Shown: positions 7,095 to 15,003 of the stretch, in pieces
Layout: each line of letters opens with the position of its first letter
Position numbering within the stretch: the first letter of the stretch is position 1
Program-made: the position numbers and the translations under genes
The notes under the pieces: model-generated
What the model was told of the DNA's origin: nothing
What the model saw: only the letters and a program-made list of their open reading frames with translations
The model's database searches: none
DNA from: JBCBJX01 sp038522735
GTDB lineage: Bacteria; Pseudomonadota; Alphaproteobacteria; Caulobacterales; Parvularculaceae
Length of the DNA stretch: 19,014 nucleotides
Direction of reading: 5' to 3'
Assembly (NCBI GenBank): GCA_038522735.1
Contig: JBCBJX010000059.1
Location: forward strand, 1 to 19,014

Positions 7095-7649
7095 ATGGCC
7101 GAAGCCCAGACCGAGGAAGAGCCGAAGAAAAAAGGCTCGCCGCTGATCCTCATCAGCATCGTCGCCGCCCTGTTGCTGGGCGGGGGAGCGGGCGCGGCCG
7201 TCTTCATGGGGCTCGTCCCGCTCGGCGGCGAGAAATCGGAGAAGTCGGACGATCACGGCGGCAAGGACAAGAAGGACGGCCACAGCGGCAAAGCCGGCAA
7301 GGGCTCCAAAGGCAAAAGCGCCCCGGCCTACGACATCCAGACCGTCGGCGACGTCGCCTTCGTCAATCTCGAGCCCCTCATCATCAGCCTCGGCCCCGAA
7401 GCCAATGCGCGCCACCTGCGCATGACCCTCAGCATCGAAACCAAATCAACGGGCGTCGGCGCGGTCGAGCTGATGCTCCCGCGGGTTCGCGACGTCCTCA
7501 ACACCTATCTGCGCGCCGTCGAGGTCTCGGACCTCGAGGACCCCGCCGCCATGACCCGCCTGCGCGCCCAGATGGTGCGCCGGGTGCGCATGGTGACGCC
7601 GCCCGACACGGTGCGCGACGTTCTTATTCTCGACTTCATCCTGGATTGA
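7095..7649 (+). CDS. fliL: Flagellar basal-body-associated protein FliL
   Basis: FliL is a single-pass inner-membrane protein that encircles or supports the stator units and raises motor torque. The 184 residues show a short basic cytoplasmic end, a membrane helix at about 17-40 (LILISIVAALLLGGGAGAAVF), a 30-residue Lys/Gly/Asp/His-rich periplasmic linker, then the FliL domain: FVNLEPLIISLG......HLRMTLSIE, LPRVRDVLNTYLRAV, LRAQMVRRV and the final VRDVLILDFILD. It is first in a rightward operon with pflI-like and motE-like genes. A second FliL-like gene lies at 15004-15549. The linker is longer and more charged than in enterobacterial FliL. Confidence 0.93.
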   Translation: MAEAQTEEEPKKKGSPLILISIVAALLLGGGAGAAVFMGLVPLGGEKSEKSDDHGGKDKKDGHSGKAGKGSKGKSAPAYDIQTVGDVAFVNLEPLIISLGPEANARHLRMTLSIETKSTGVGAVELMLPRVRDVLNTYLRAVEVSDLEDPAAMTRLRAQMVRRVRMVTPPDTVRDVLILDFILD

Positions 7650-7663
7650 GGCCCTGACCCATC

Positions 7664-8254
7664 ATGTCGCTCGTCACGGATATCCTGCTTCTCTTCGCCT
7701 CCTCCGGCGCGCTTTTCTACTGCCTGATCCTGAACCGGCGGCTGAGGGCTCTGCAGAGCACCAATAACGGGCTCGGCGCGGCGATCGCCTCCCTCACCCG
7801 CTCCGTACGCGAAACGAAAGCCTCCCTGTCCGAGACGACGTCGATGGCCGACGAAGTGGTCGAACGCATCCAGCCGCTTATCGAGGACGCGAAGTCCGCG
7901 TCCGAGAATCTCGAAGGGCTGATCGAACGTCAGGTCGAGACGGGCGACAAGGTGATGGCGGCGACGGAAAAAGCCGGATCCGACCTCATGGACCGCCTCG
8001 CGCCGCTGATCGACCAGGCCCACGACATCGCGGACGCTCTCGAACGCCACAACAAAGCGCACGGCGCCAAACGCACCGGCGCGAAGCCGGCGAAACCCGT
8101 TAAGGAAGACCTCGCGGACGCGATGGCGGCCGAGCCCGCCCCGGCGCCCATTATCGAACCGCAGGCGGAGGATGTTGGAGAGCCCGCTCCGGAAGCAGTC
8201 GCGGAAGAAGAAGAAGAAGACTCCCGCTTCCGCCTTGCGCGGCTGAAGCGGTGA
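7664..8254 (+). CDS. pflI: PflI-like membrane-anchored coiled-coil protein
   Basis: The 196 residues show one N-terminal membrane segment (about 4-21, ILLLFASSGALFYCLIL), a long region predicted as coiled coil (about 25-125, with heptad-like hydrophobics such as LGAAIASLTRSVRETKASL), and a Pro/Ala/Glu-rich tail that ends in a basic RFRLARLKR. Caulobacter PflI, a flagellar positioning protein, has a similar bitopic layout and is, to my knowledge, encoded next to fliL. The call rests on layout and neighbourhood rather than on a diagnostic motif, so treat the symbol as tentative. It starts 14 bases after fliL and overlaps the next gene (GTGA). A generic flagellar scaffold protein is the fallback description. 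Confidence 0.58.
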   Translation: MSLVTDILLLFASSGALFYCLILNRRLRALQSTNNGLGAAIASLTRSVRETKASLSETTSMADEVVERIQPLIEDAKSASENLEGLIERQVETGDKVMAATEKAGSDLMDRLAPLIDQAHDIADALERHNKAHGAKRTGAKPAKPVKEDLADAMAAEPAPAPIIEPQAEDVGEPAPEAVAEEEEEDSRFRLARLKR

Positions 8255-8904
8255 GCGTCATGCGCCGGCCCGGCCCCCTTCTCGTCATCGGCGGCGTCTT
8301 CGCCCTCTCCATCGCCACGCGCGCGGGAGAGGTCGCGGCGGAACTTTCCGAAACCGGCGCGGCTGAAATCCTGCGCCCGAACCGGGAAAAATCCGCGGCG
8401 GCGGACGATCCGGCGCCGACGCCGGCGGCGCCCAGCTATGATCCGAATCCATCGCTCTCGACGCCCGCCTCCGCCCGCTCCTATGATCAGGACGCCTGCG
8501 CATCGCCGGAACTCTTCGCCGCCCTGCGCGAGCGCGAAACCGAGCTCGCCGCGCGCGCCGAGGTCGTCGCGGACCGGGAGGCGGAGCTGCGGATCATCGA
8601 AAAGCGCCTCGAAGAACGCATCTCCATCCTAACACAGACCAAAAATCAGCTTGAAGAGACGGTCGCGCGGACAGAGGTCGCGAACGCCGAGGACATCGAC
8701 CGCCTCGTACGCATGTATCAGGCGATGAAACCGAAAGAAGCAGGCGCGATCTTCAACGCCATGGAGGAAAGCTTTGCGGCCGGCTTCCTCGCCGAGATGC
8801 GGCCTGACGCCGCGGCGCTCATCCTCGCAAACATGGACGCCGACAAGGCTTACGCCGTCAGTCTGATCATCGCCGGCCGCAATGCGCGCGCGCCGAAGCG
8901 TTAA
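8251..8904 (+). CDS. motE: MotE-like motility protein with MgtE N-domain fold
   Basis: In Sinorhizobium, MotE is a periplasmic chaperone for the stator-associated protein MotC. This 217-residue protein has a hydrophobic N-terminus (about 9-22; signal peptide or anchor), a Pro/Ala-rich stretch (50-80), a charged coiled coil (about 86-145, RERETELAARAEVVADREAEL) and a C-terminal MgtE N-like helical domain (MYQAMKPKEAGAIFNAM....AGFLAEMRPDAAALILANMDADKA). It has one cysteine, at position 83 just before the coiled coil; the rhizobial MotE forms a disulfide-linked dimer through a single Cys, as I recall. The GTG start overlaps the previous stop; an ATG at 8260 is an alternative. It precedes motA. 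Confidence 0.8.
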   Translation: MSVMRRPGPLLVIGGVFALSIATRAGEVAAELSETGAAEILRPNREKSAAADDPAPTPAAPSYDPNPSLSTPASARSYDQDACASPELFAALRERETELAARAEVVADREAELRIIEKRLEERISILTQTKNQLEETVARTEVANAEDIDRLVRMYQAMKPKEAGAIFNAMEESFAAGFLAEMRPDAAALILANMDADKAYAVSLIIAGRNARAPKR

Positions 8905-8906
8905 TG

Positions 8907-8926
8907 AAATCTGAATACAGATTTTT
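8907..8926 (+). terminator. Hairpin just after motE
   Basis: AAATCTG and CAGATTT form a perfect 7-base stem around an AATA loop, two bases past the motE stop and running into further T residues. It looks like a weak, AT-rich intrinsic terminator that could separate the fliL-motE transcript from motA, or trim read-through. Confidence 0.45.
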
Positions 8927-8940
8927 CAGTTTTAATAAAG

Positions 8941-8968
8941 AGAATATTTACGCTGTAGCGTAGATTCT
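8941..8968. promoter_or_regulatory. Palindrome upstream of motA
   Basis: A perfect inverted repeat TACGCT-GT-AGCGTA (8949-8962) is flanked by a second arm pair AGAAT/ATTCT (8941-8945, 8964-8968). It lies in the AT-rich gap before motA, 58 bases from its start. It could be an operator for a dimeric regulator or an RNA stem in the motA leader. No known regulator is recognised. Confidence 0.45.
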
Positions 8969-9025
8969 GCTCGCAAGGAGCGGCGCACCCCGACCGTTCG
9001 ATCTCATTACGGAGAGCGCGGCGCG

Positions 9026-9895
9026 ATGGGCGCGATCATCGGCATCGTCATGGTCATCGTCATGGTCTTCGGCGGCTATCTAGCCGCCGGCGGCAAGATG
9101 AGCATCATCCTGCATTCGCTTCCCTATGAGATGTCGATGATCGGCGGAGCCGCCGTCGGCGCCTTCCTCGTCTCCAACGACATGACGACCATCAAGCACG
9201 CCCTCGGCGACGTGAAGAGCGTCTTCACCGGCGGGCGCTGGAAGTCGAAGGACTTTCAGGAGCTCCTCTGCCTGATGTTCGAGTTGATCCGTGTCGCCCG
9301 CCAGAGCCCGGTCGCGATCGAACAGCATATCGAGGCGCCGGAGGAATCCGCTATTTTCGCCCGCTATCCGAAAATCGCGGCCGACAAAGCCTCGGTGAAC
9401 ATGATCTGCGACACGATCCGGTCCGCAACCATGGCCTTCGACGATCCGCACCAGGTCGAAGATCTCCTCGAAAAACAGCTTGAGGCGAAAAAGCACGACA
9501 GCATGCATGGGCCCCACGCCCTGCAGACGATGGCGGACGGTCTGCCCGCCCTCGGCATCGTCGCCGCCGTGCTCGGCGTCATCAAGACAATGGCCTCGAT
9601 CGACAAGCCGCCGGAAGTCCTTGGGCAGATGATCGGCGGCGCGCTCGTCGGCACCTTCCTCGGCGTCTTCCTCGCTTACGGCCTCGTCGGCCCGTTCGCG
9701 GCGAAAGCGAAGGCGATCCAGGAGGAGGAGCAGCGCTTCTATGCGCTCATCCGGGACACGCTGGTCGCCAACCTGCAGAAGCACCCGCCGACCATCTGCG
9801 TCGAGGTCGCCCGCCAGAACATTCCGTACAAGATGCGCCCGAGCTTTTCAGAAGTCGAAGAGGCGCTCCGCGGCCTGCCTGTCGAGGCGGCCTGA
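9026..9895 (+). CDS. motA: Flagellar stator protein MotA
   Basis: MotA forms, with MotB, the ion-conducting stator complex in the inner membrane. The 289 residues give four membrane segments (about 2-22, 34-50, 172-190, 203-222) and a large cytoplasmic loop. Key family residues are present: the two prolines of LPALGIVAAV (174) and AYGLVGPFA (223), and in the loop Arg92 and Glu99, which align with the FliG-contacting Arg90 and Glu98 of Escherichia coli. The C-terminus has the typical RPSFSEVEEALR. GGAGAG lies 9 bases before the ATG. No motB follows; instead the stop shares a base with the start of a large periplasmic protein gene (TGATG). Confidence 0.97.
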   Translation: MGAIIGIVMVIVMVFGGYLAAGGKMSIILHSLPYEMSMIGGAAVGAFLVSNDMTTIKHALGDVKSVFTGGRWKSKDFQELLCLMFELIRVARQSPVAIEQHIEAPEESAIFARYPKIAADKASVNMICDTIRSATMAFDDPHQVEDLLEKQLEAKKHDSMHGPHALQTMADGLPALGIVAAVLGVIKTMASIDKPPEVLGQMIGGALVGTFLGVFLAYGLVGPFAAKAKAIQEEEQRFYALIRDTLVANLQKHPPTICVEVARQNIPYKMRPSFSEVEEALRGLPVEAA

Positions 9896-12240
9896 TGCGG
9901 GCCCTCCGCGCGGTTCTGCTGACGCTCGCCGCGATCGCGGCGGGGACGGCGCCCGCGATCGCCGGGCTTGTGCGCATCGGCGAGCATGAGAGCTTCACGC
10001 GGCTCGTCGTCGAAAACCCTGAAAGCCGGACCTGGTTTCATTCAACCGGCCGACGCACGGTCGAGGTGCGGATCATGGGGTCGGGCGAACCGCTCAACCT
10101 CGCGCAGGCCCGCAAAGCCCTCGGCGCCGGGCGCATCGCCGCCCTTCGCGTGACCGACCGCTCCTCCGCCGCCGTTCTGACGGTGACGTTCAACTGCGAG
10201 TGCGAGGCGAACGTCTTTGATTTCGGCGGCGACCGGATCGTCATCGACGTTTTCGAGAAGCAAGGCGCCGCCGAAGAGGAAAAGCCGTCCGCCGCGCGTG
10301 ATAGCACGTCGCCGCGACCCGATGGAGCCGCGGAGACGGACGATGTCGACGAGACGGAGAAGAACGCTGCAATCACGGAACAGATCGCGGACGCGTCCTC
10401 CGCAGCGGCGGCCGCTGAAGATGTGGGAGACCCGGAGGAATTCGAGGCGGCGCGCCGCCGGCTGCTCGCTCTCCTCGCCCAGGCCGCGAACGACGGCTTC
10501 GTCACCCTCGACCAGGAGGCGGCGGCAGAAGAGTTCGCCTCGGCCGCCGGACCCGGAATTCCAGGCCCGATCAATGAATCCATCCGCGTGCAGCGGGGCG
10601 ACGGCAAACCCCTCGCGGAAGCCGATCGCGCGCCGAGCGAGCAATGCTTCGCAGACACGGTCTTTACGGACGACAGCGTCCTCGACGGCCTTGAAGGCCT
10701 TCGCCGCATCGGCCTCCTCCGCCAGGAGCTCGTCGGCGAGTTCGATCAGCCCGACCGGCGCGCCGCCTTCCTTCTCGCCCGCCAGTACCTGCATCTCGGT
10801 TTCGGCGCGGAGGCGGCGAACGTTCTTGAAGGTCTCGGCTTCAACGACACCGCCGCCCGCGCTCTCATCGAGGCCGGCCGCCTGCTTGAAGACAAGACGC
10901 CCGCCGCTGACGGAGCGATCCTCACAGGCGCCTATTGCCGCGGCGTCCACGCCGTCTGGCAGGCGGCGGCGCTAAGCGCCCTCGACGAGCCCGAAGCCGC
11001 CCTGAACGCCGCCTCCCGGGAGGACGGCGCCGTGCAGCGCCTCTCCGATCCTCTGCTCGCCGAAGTCTCCCTCGCCCTCGGCGAGGCCGCCGCGGCGGTC
11101 GGCGAAGTGGAGGAGGCGCGCTATTACCTCGCCCTTGCAGAGCGCTCGAGCGGCCTTGACGCCGCGCGCCCGCGGCTTCTTTCCGCCCTCATTCTGCAGG
11201 CGGAGGGCGACTATGAGCGCGCCGACTACATCCTCGCCCAGCTGGCGCGCGAGAGCGAATACATCCGTCCGGACGCGCTGATCGCCCGCGGCCGGCTCTT
11301 CCTGACAAGCGGCGAAACGCCCGATGAGGATTTTCTCCTGGACCTCGCCGCGCTCGCCTTCGAGCGCCGGCGCACGCCCTTCGGCGAGACCGCGCAGCGC
11401 GAGCGCATCCAGCTTCTCGCAGAGACGGGCGACATCACGGGCGCGGTCTTCGTTCTTAATACGGACTTCAAGCCCTATTACGGCGAGAACAAAGACGTGA
11501 TTGACGGCCTGCGCGAAACAATTCGCAAACGCATCGATTCAACTCACGCCCCGACGCAGCTCGCGACCCTGGAGGCGTTCCTCGCGAACCAGGAGCTGAT
11601 CGGCGAGGACGCTCTCGCGGACGACATCCGCCTCGCCGTCGCGGGCGCGCTGATCGGCACGGGGCTCTCGAACGCCGCCGCCGAAGTCCTCCTGGGCGTC
11701 ACGGACGCCCGCGCGCGCGACCGGGCCCTCCTCGCCGCGACCGCGGCTTACCGCCGGGCCCGCTTCGACGACGCCGTCGACATCGCCGCCGCCTACGAGA
11801 GCGAACCGGAATTCCGGGCGCTCACCGCCCGGGCGCTCCTCGCCAAAGGCGAAGCGGGCGCGGCGGCGAAAGCGCTGAAGGACGTCCGTGCGGAAACCGC
11901 ACCCCTCGTTCTCGCCGCCCTCTGGCGCGTCGGGCGCTGGGACGGGGCGGCTGATCTTCTGCAGGCCGAATACGAAGCGCTTGCAACCGAGACGGCGGGC
12001 GCGCCGACCGACCTCGCCCGGCGCTTCGCCCTCGCCGCCTACATGGCGCGGCGCAAGGCGTTGCCGGAGAAAGCCGCCGCGACCCTCGCCGCGAGCGATC
12101 CTGAATTGCTGCAGGGCCTTGAGAGTTTCTTTACCGAGATGGACGCACCATCAGAGCTGACACTCGACGCCGCGAAGGATTTAGCGGCGACGACCGCGAG
12201 AGAACTCGTCGTGTTCGAGGAGCTGACCACGGATGGATAA
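9895..12240 (+). CDS. Large periplasmic protein: AMIN-like domain plus helical repeats; possible MotC counterpart
   Basis: I do not recognise a named family for this 781-residue protein. It has a signal peptide (1-23, cleavage after AIA), then a beta-rich segment (about 24-121) that resembles AMIN-type domains (LVRIGEHESFTRLVVE; LNLAQARKALGAGRIAALRVTD; DRIVIDVFE). A low-complexity acidic linker follows (about 122-175), and then an Ala/Leu/Glu-rich helical solenoid (about 260-700) resembling degenerate TPRs. Four cysteines (101, 103, 251, 348) are positioned to form disulfides in the periplasm. Its start is coupled to motA and its end overlaps flgF by eight bases, so it is made with the motor. 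It lacks the membrane helix and OmpA-like peptidoglycan-binding motif of MotB. With motE upstream, a stator-supporting role like that of rhizobial MotC is inferred, not shown. Confidence 0.6.
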   Translation: MRALRAVLLTLAAIAAGTAPAIAGLVRIGEHESFTRLVVENPESRTWFHSTGRRTVEVRIMGSGEPLNLAQARKALGAGRIAALRVTDRSSAAVLTVTFNCECEANVFDFGGDRIVIDVFEKQGAAEEEKPSAARDSTSPRPDGAAETDDVDETEKNAAITEQIADASSAAAAAEDVGDPEEFEAARRRLLALLAQAANDGFVTLDQEAAAEEFASAAGPGIPGPINESIRVQRGDGKPLAEADRAPSEQCFADTVFTDDSVLDGLEGLRRIGLLRQELVGEFDQPDRRAAFLLARQYLHLGFGAEAANVLEGLGFNDTAARALIEAGRLLEDKTPAADGAILTGAYCRGVHAVWQAAALSALDEPEAALNAASREDGAVQRLSDPLLAEVSLALGEAAAAVGEVEEARYYLALAERSSGLDAARPRLLSALILQAEGDYERADYILAQLARESEYIRPDALIARGRLFLTSGETPDEDFLLDLAALAFERRRTPFGETAQRERIQLLAETGDITGAVFVLNTDFKPYYGENKDVIDGLRETIRKRIDSTHAPTQLATLEAFLANQELIGEDALADDIRLAVAGALIGTGLSNAAAEVLLGVTDARARDRALLAATAAYRRARFDDAVDIAAAYESEPEFRALTARALLAKGEAGAAAKALKDVRAETAPLVLAALWRVGRWDGAADLLQAEYEALATETAGAPTDLARRFALAAYMARRKALPEKAAATLAASDPELLQGLESFFTEMDAPSELTLDAAKDLAATTARELVVFEELTTDG

Positions 12241-12946
12241 CGCCGGCTACGTCCTGTTATCGCGCCAGTCCAGCCTGATGCAGGCGATGGACGTGACGGC
12301 GAACAACATCGCCAACATGTCGACGGACGGTTTTCAGCGCGAGGGCCTCCTTTTTGACGATTTCCTGCTGGCGGGCGGCAACGACGTCTCGCCTGTCGCC
12401 AGCACCGACATCACCGGCCGGTTCGTGGACCTCGATCAGGGCTCCCTCGTCAAGACGGGCCGCGAACTCGACGTCGCCGTCGAAGGCGACGGCTTCTTCC
12501 GTATCCAGACGCCGGACGGGGAGCGCCTGACGCGCTCAGGCTCTTTCCATATCGACGCGGAAGGCGGTCTCGTCACCTCGCAGGGGTTCTCCGTTCTCGA
12601 CGACGCCGGAGCGCAGGTCGTGCTGCCGGAATCCTCCGAACCCATTTCGATCGCGCGGGACGGATCGATCTCCATCGGCGACGCCCCCCTCGGCCGCATC
12701 GGCCTTGTCTCCGCCGACCCTGAAGCGCTCAGCCGCGCCGGCGGCTCGCTCTACGCAGCGAGCGGCGTCAGGCCAGCGACCGGGTCGTTCGTGCAGGGCT
12801 TTTTAGAACAGAGCAACGTCAACCCCGTTGCGGAAATCACCCGGATGATCGAGGTGCAGCGCGCCTTCGAGCTCGGCCAGTCGCTCATGAGCCAGGAAGA
12901 CGACCGCATCACGACCACGATCGAGACCCTCGGACGATCCGTCTGA
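12233..12946 (+). CDS. flgF: Flagellar proximal rod protein FlgF
   Basis: FlgF is one of the proximal rod proteins that cross the periplasm. The 237 residues carry the rod/hook N-terminal motif (LMQAMDVTANNIANMSTDGF), the central LDQGSLVKTGRELDVAVEGDGFFRIQTPDGE.LTR.GSF block, and the C-terminal FLEQSNVNPVAEITRMIEVQRAFELGQSLM helix typical of the flagellar axial family. It overlaps the preceding gene by eight bases. Position before flgG and a length shorter than FlgG (237 against 261) identify it as FlgF rather than another rod protein. Confidence 0.95.
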   Translation: MDNAGYVLLSRQSSLMQAMDVTANNIANMSTDGFQREGLLFDDFLLAGGNDVSPVASTDITGRFVDLDQGSLVKTGRELDVAVEGDGFFRIQTPDGERLTRSGSFHIDAEGGLVTSQGFSVLDDAGAQVVLPESSEPISIARDGSISIGDAPLGRIGLVSADPEALSRAGGSLYAASGVRPATGSFVQGFLEQSNVNPVAEITRMIEVQRAFELGQSLMSQEDDRITTTIETLGRSV

Positions 12947-12955
12947 GGCCTATAG

Positions 12956-12976
12956 CGCCGCCTCGAACGGGCGGCG
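12956..12976 (+). promoter_or_regulatory. GC hairpin before the flgG ribosome binding site
   Basis: CGCCGCC (12956-12962) pairs perfectly with GGCGGCG (12970-12976) around a 7-base loop in the 48-base gap between flgF and flgG. The strong ribosome site AGGAGAAG begins 7 bases later. It might stabilise the flgG segment of the mRNA or uncouple flgG translation from flgF. Confidence 0.45.
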
Positions 12977-12994
12977 AAGGACAGGAGAAGCCTG

Positions 12995-13780
12995 ATGGAC
13001 GCACTACGCATCGCCGCCACCGGCATGGACGCGCAGCAGACCCGCGTCGCGGTCATCTCGAACAACATCGCGAACATGTCGACCACCGCCTATAATACGC
13101 GGCGGGCGGAGTTTTCTGATCTTCTTTATCAGCAGAACCAGCCCGCAGGGGCGGTCAACGCTGAGACCGGCGTCCTCCTTCCGGCCGGCGTTCAGATCGG
13201 CGTCGGCGTCCGTCCGTCCGCTGTCTCCATGTCGGTCGAGCAGGGCTCCCTGAAGGCGACGGGCGGCGATCTCGACATCGCCATCGAGGGTCGCGGCTAT
13301 TTCGAGATCGAGCTCCCCTCAGGCGAAAGCGCCTTCTCGCGAGACGGGACCTTCAAGCGGTCCGCGGAGGGCCTCATTGTCAACTCAGAGGGCTTCCCGC
13401 TCGCGGCGAACATCACGATCCCCCAGGACGCGCGCAACATCACGATCAATCCGGACGGGGAGATCTACGCTTACTTCGACGACCAGCCCCAGGGCCAGTT
13501 GATCGGCGTCTTCGACATTATAACGTTCGTCAACGAATCCGGGCTCGAAGCCATCGGCTCCAACATGTTCCGGGAGACGGCGGCCTCCGGCGTGCCGATC
13601 ATCGGCGACGCAGGCCTCGAAGGCCGCGGCACCCTGCGGCAGGGCTATCTCGAACAATCCTCCGTCGACGTTGTCGAACAGATCGCCGATCTGATCGAGG
13701 CCCAGCGCGGTTACGAGTTGAACTCCCGCGTCGTCTCCGCCGCGGATCAGATGCTCTCCGCCATGGCCCAGCTGAGGTGA
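12995..13780 (+). CDS. flgG: Flagellar distal rod protein FlgG
   Basis: FlgG forms the distal rod, the driveshaft section inside the P and L rings. The 261 residues match the usual length. Diagnostic blocks: MDALRIAATGMDAQQTRVAVISNNIANMSTTAYNT at the start, MSVEQGSLKATGGDLDIAIEGRGYFEIELPSGESAFSRDGTFK in the middle, and QGYLEQSSVDVVEQIADLIEAQRGYELNSRVVSAADQML at the end. It has the strongest Shine-Dalgarno seen in the operon (AGGAGAAG), consistent with FlgG being needed in more copies than FlgF. Confidence 0.97.
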   Translation: MDALRIAATGMDAQQTRVAVISNNIANMSTTAYNTRRAEFSDLLYQQNQPAGAVNAETGVLLPAGVQIGVGVRPSAVSMSVEQGSLKATGGDLDIAIEGRGYFEIELPSGESAFSRDGTFKRSAEGLIVNSEGFPLAANITIPQDARNITINPDGEIYAYFDDQPQGQLIGVFDIITFVNESGLEAIGSNMFRETAASGVPIIGDAGLEGRGTLRQGYLEQSSVDVVEQIADLIEAQRGYELNSRVVSAADQMLSAMAQLR

Positions 13781-13784
13781 CGCC

Positions 13785-14252
13785 ATGATCCGTCTTCTTC
13801 TCGCCTATCTCTGCGTCCTCATCGCCGTCGCCGCCTCGGCGTCCGCCCAAGAGGTCGTCGCCATGGCGACGATCCGCGCCGGCGACGTCGTCGCCAAAGA
13901 CGCCCTCGCCTTCGCGCCCATGCCCGACGATCCGACGGCGAGCACCCAGGAGCTTCTCGACCGGCGCGCCGACGCCGAAACGCGTCTGAAGGCCCTCATC
14001 GGCATGGAAGCGGCGCGCACGGTCTATGCAGGTCGTGTGATCACCGACGCGGACATCCGCAAGCCGACGGTCGTCGAGCGCAACGCCCTTGTGCGCATGG
14101 TCTACACGGTCGGCGGCCTCACGATCGAAACGGAAGGCCGCGCCCTCGACCGCGGAAGCGCCGGCGATCTCGTCCGCATCATGAACCTTTCATCGCGCAA
14201 ATCCGTCACCGGCGTCGTCGCCGGCCCGAACCTCATTGAGGTGCGCGGATGA
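13785..14252 (+). CDS. flgA: Flagellar P-ring assembly chaperone FlgA
   Basis: FlgA is a periplasmic chaperone that helps FlgI polymerise around the rod. The 155 residues show a signal peptide (1-21, ASASA before QEV) and a C-terminal SAF domain (about 85-155) with VERNALVRMVYTVGGLTIETEGRALDRGSAGDLVRIMNLSSRKSVTGVV, the classic FlgA end. It lacks most of the N-terminal domain of enterobacterial FlgA, as is usual in alphaproteobacteria. It begins four bases after flgG and overlaps flgH (ATGA). flgI lies in a different operon at 834-1937. Confidence 0.94.
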   Translation: MIRLLLAYLCVLIAVAASASAQEVVAMATIRAGDVVAKDALAFAPMPDDPTASTQELLDRRADAETRLKALIGMEAARTVYAGRVITDADIRKPTVVERNALVRMVYTVGGLTIETEGRALDRGSAGDLVRIMNLSSRKSVTGVVAGPNLIEVRG

Positions 14253-14998
14253 CCCGGAAGTTCGCCCTCGCCGCGTCGCTGATCGCTCTGGTGCTGACCA
14301 GCGGCTGCGCGTCCTCCCTTTGGCGGGTCGGCCGCATGCCGGAGCTGTCCGCCCCGGGCGGTCAGCGCCCGGACGCAACCAAGCCGGACGAAGCGCGCAT
14401 GGCGGTTACGCTTCCGGTACGCATGCCCGAAGCCGGCGCCACGGGCTCTCTCTGGCGATCAGGCCCCGAAAGCCTCTTCGGCGATCGACGCGCCCGCAAG
14501 CGCGGCGACATCCTCACCGTGCTGATCGAGATCGAGGACGAAGCGCAGATCCTCAACAACACGACGCGCTCGCGCACGGGGTCGGAGAACATTTCGGTCC
14601 CCGCTCTCCTCGGCGCGAACCAGACGGTCGACAATTTCCTGCCGGAGGGCGCGAGCCTCAACCCGGCGATCAACACCAACTCGACCTCCACCTCCGTCGG
14701 CAACGGTCAGATCCTGCGCGAAGAGGAAATCAATCTCCGCCTCGCCGCGACGGTCGTCGAGGTCCTCCCGAACGGCCACCTGGTCATCGTCGGGAGCCAG
14801 GAGGTGCGGGTGAACTACGAGCTGCGCGACCTGCAGGTCGCCGGCATCATTCGCCCCGAGGACATTTCCCGGGCGAACACCATCACCTACGACAAGGTGG
14901 CGGACGCGCGCATCGCCTATGGCGGCCGCGGCCAGATCACCGACATCCAGCAACCGCGCTACGGGCAACAGATTATTGACGCCGTGTCGCCATTCTAG
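14249..14998 (+). CDS. flgH: Flagellar L-ring lipoprotein FlgH
   Basis: FlgH forms the L ring in the outer membrane. The 249 residues open with a lipoprotein signal whose lipobox is LTSGC (Cys20), so the mature protein is lipidated. The mature part shows SLWRSGPESLFGDRRARKRGDILTVLIEIEDEAQI, the typical FlgH block, then a Ser/Thr/Asn-rich region, and a conserved C-terminal half (LRLAATVVEVLPNGHLVIVGSQEVRVNYELRDLQVAGIIRPEDI...TITYDKVADARIAYGGRGQITDIQQPRYGQQ). The start overlaps the end of flgA. Confidence 0.97.
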   Translation: MTRKFALAASLIALVLTSGCASSLWRVGRMPELSAPGGQRPDATKPDEARMAVTLPVRMPEAGATGSLWRSGPESLFGDRRARKRGDILTVLIEIEDEAQILNNTTRSRTGSENISVPALLGANQTVDNFLPEGASLNPAINTNSTSTSVGNGQILREEEINLRLAATVVEVLPNGHLVIVGSQEVRVNYELRDLQVAGIIRPEDISRANTITYDKVADARIAYGGRGQITDIQQPRYGQQIIDAVSPF

Positions 14999-15003
14999 GC
15001 GCT

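Noticed and set aside
8901..8916. TTAA-N7-TGAAT as a fourth CtrA box before motA
   Set aside because: Only 7 of 9 matches, and it overlaps the motE stop and the hairpin; too weak to call.
10042..10950. Open frame of 302 codons opposite the 781-residue protein gene
   Set aside because: The sense frame has a signal peptide, coupled start and stop, and coherent domains; the antisense frame has none.
9895..12240. Calling the protein after motA MotB
   Set aside because: No N-terminal membrane helix with the essential Asp and no OmpA-like peptidoglycan-binding domain; size and domains do not fit.
14236..14979. Alternative plus-strand frame overlapping flgH
   Set aside because: flgH in the other frame is certain; this one is Arg/Pro/His-rich shadow sequence.
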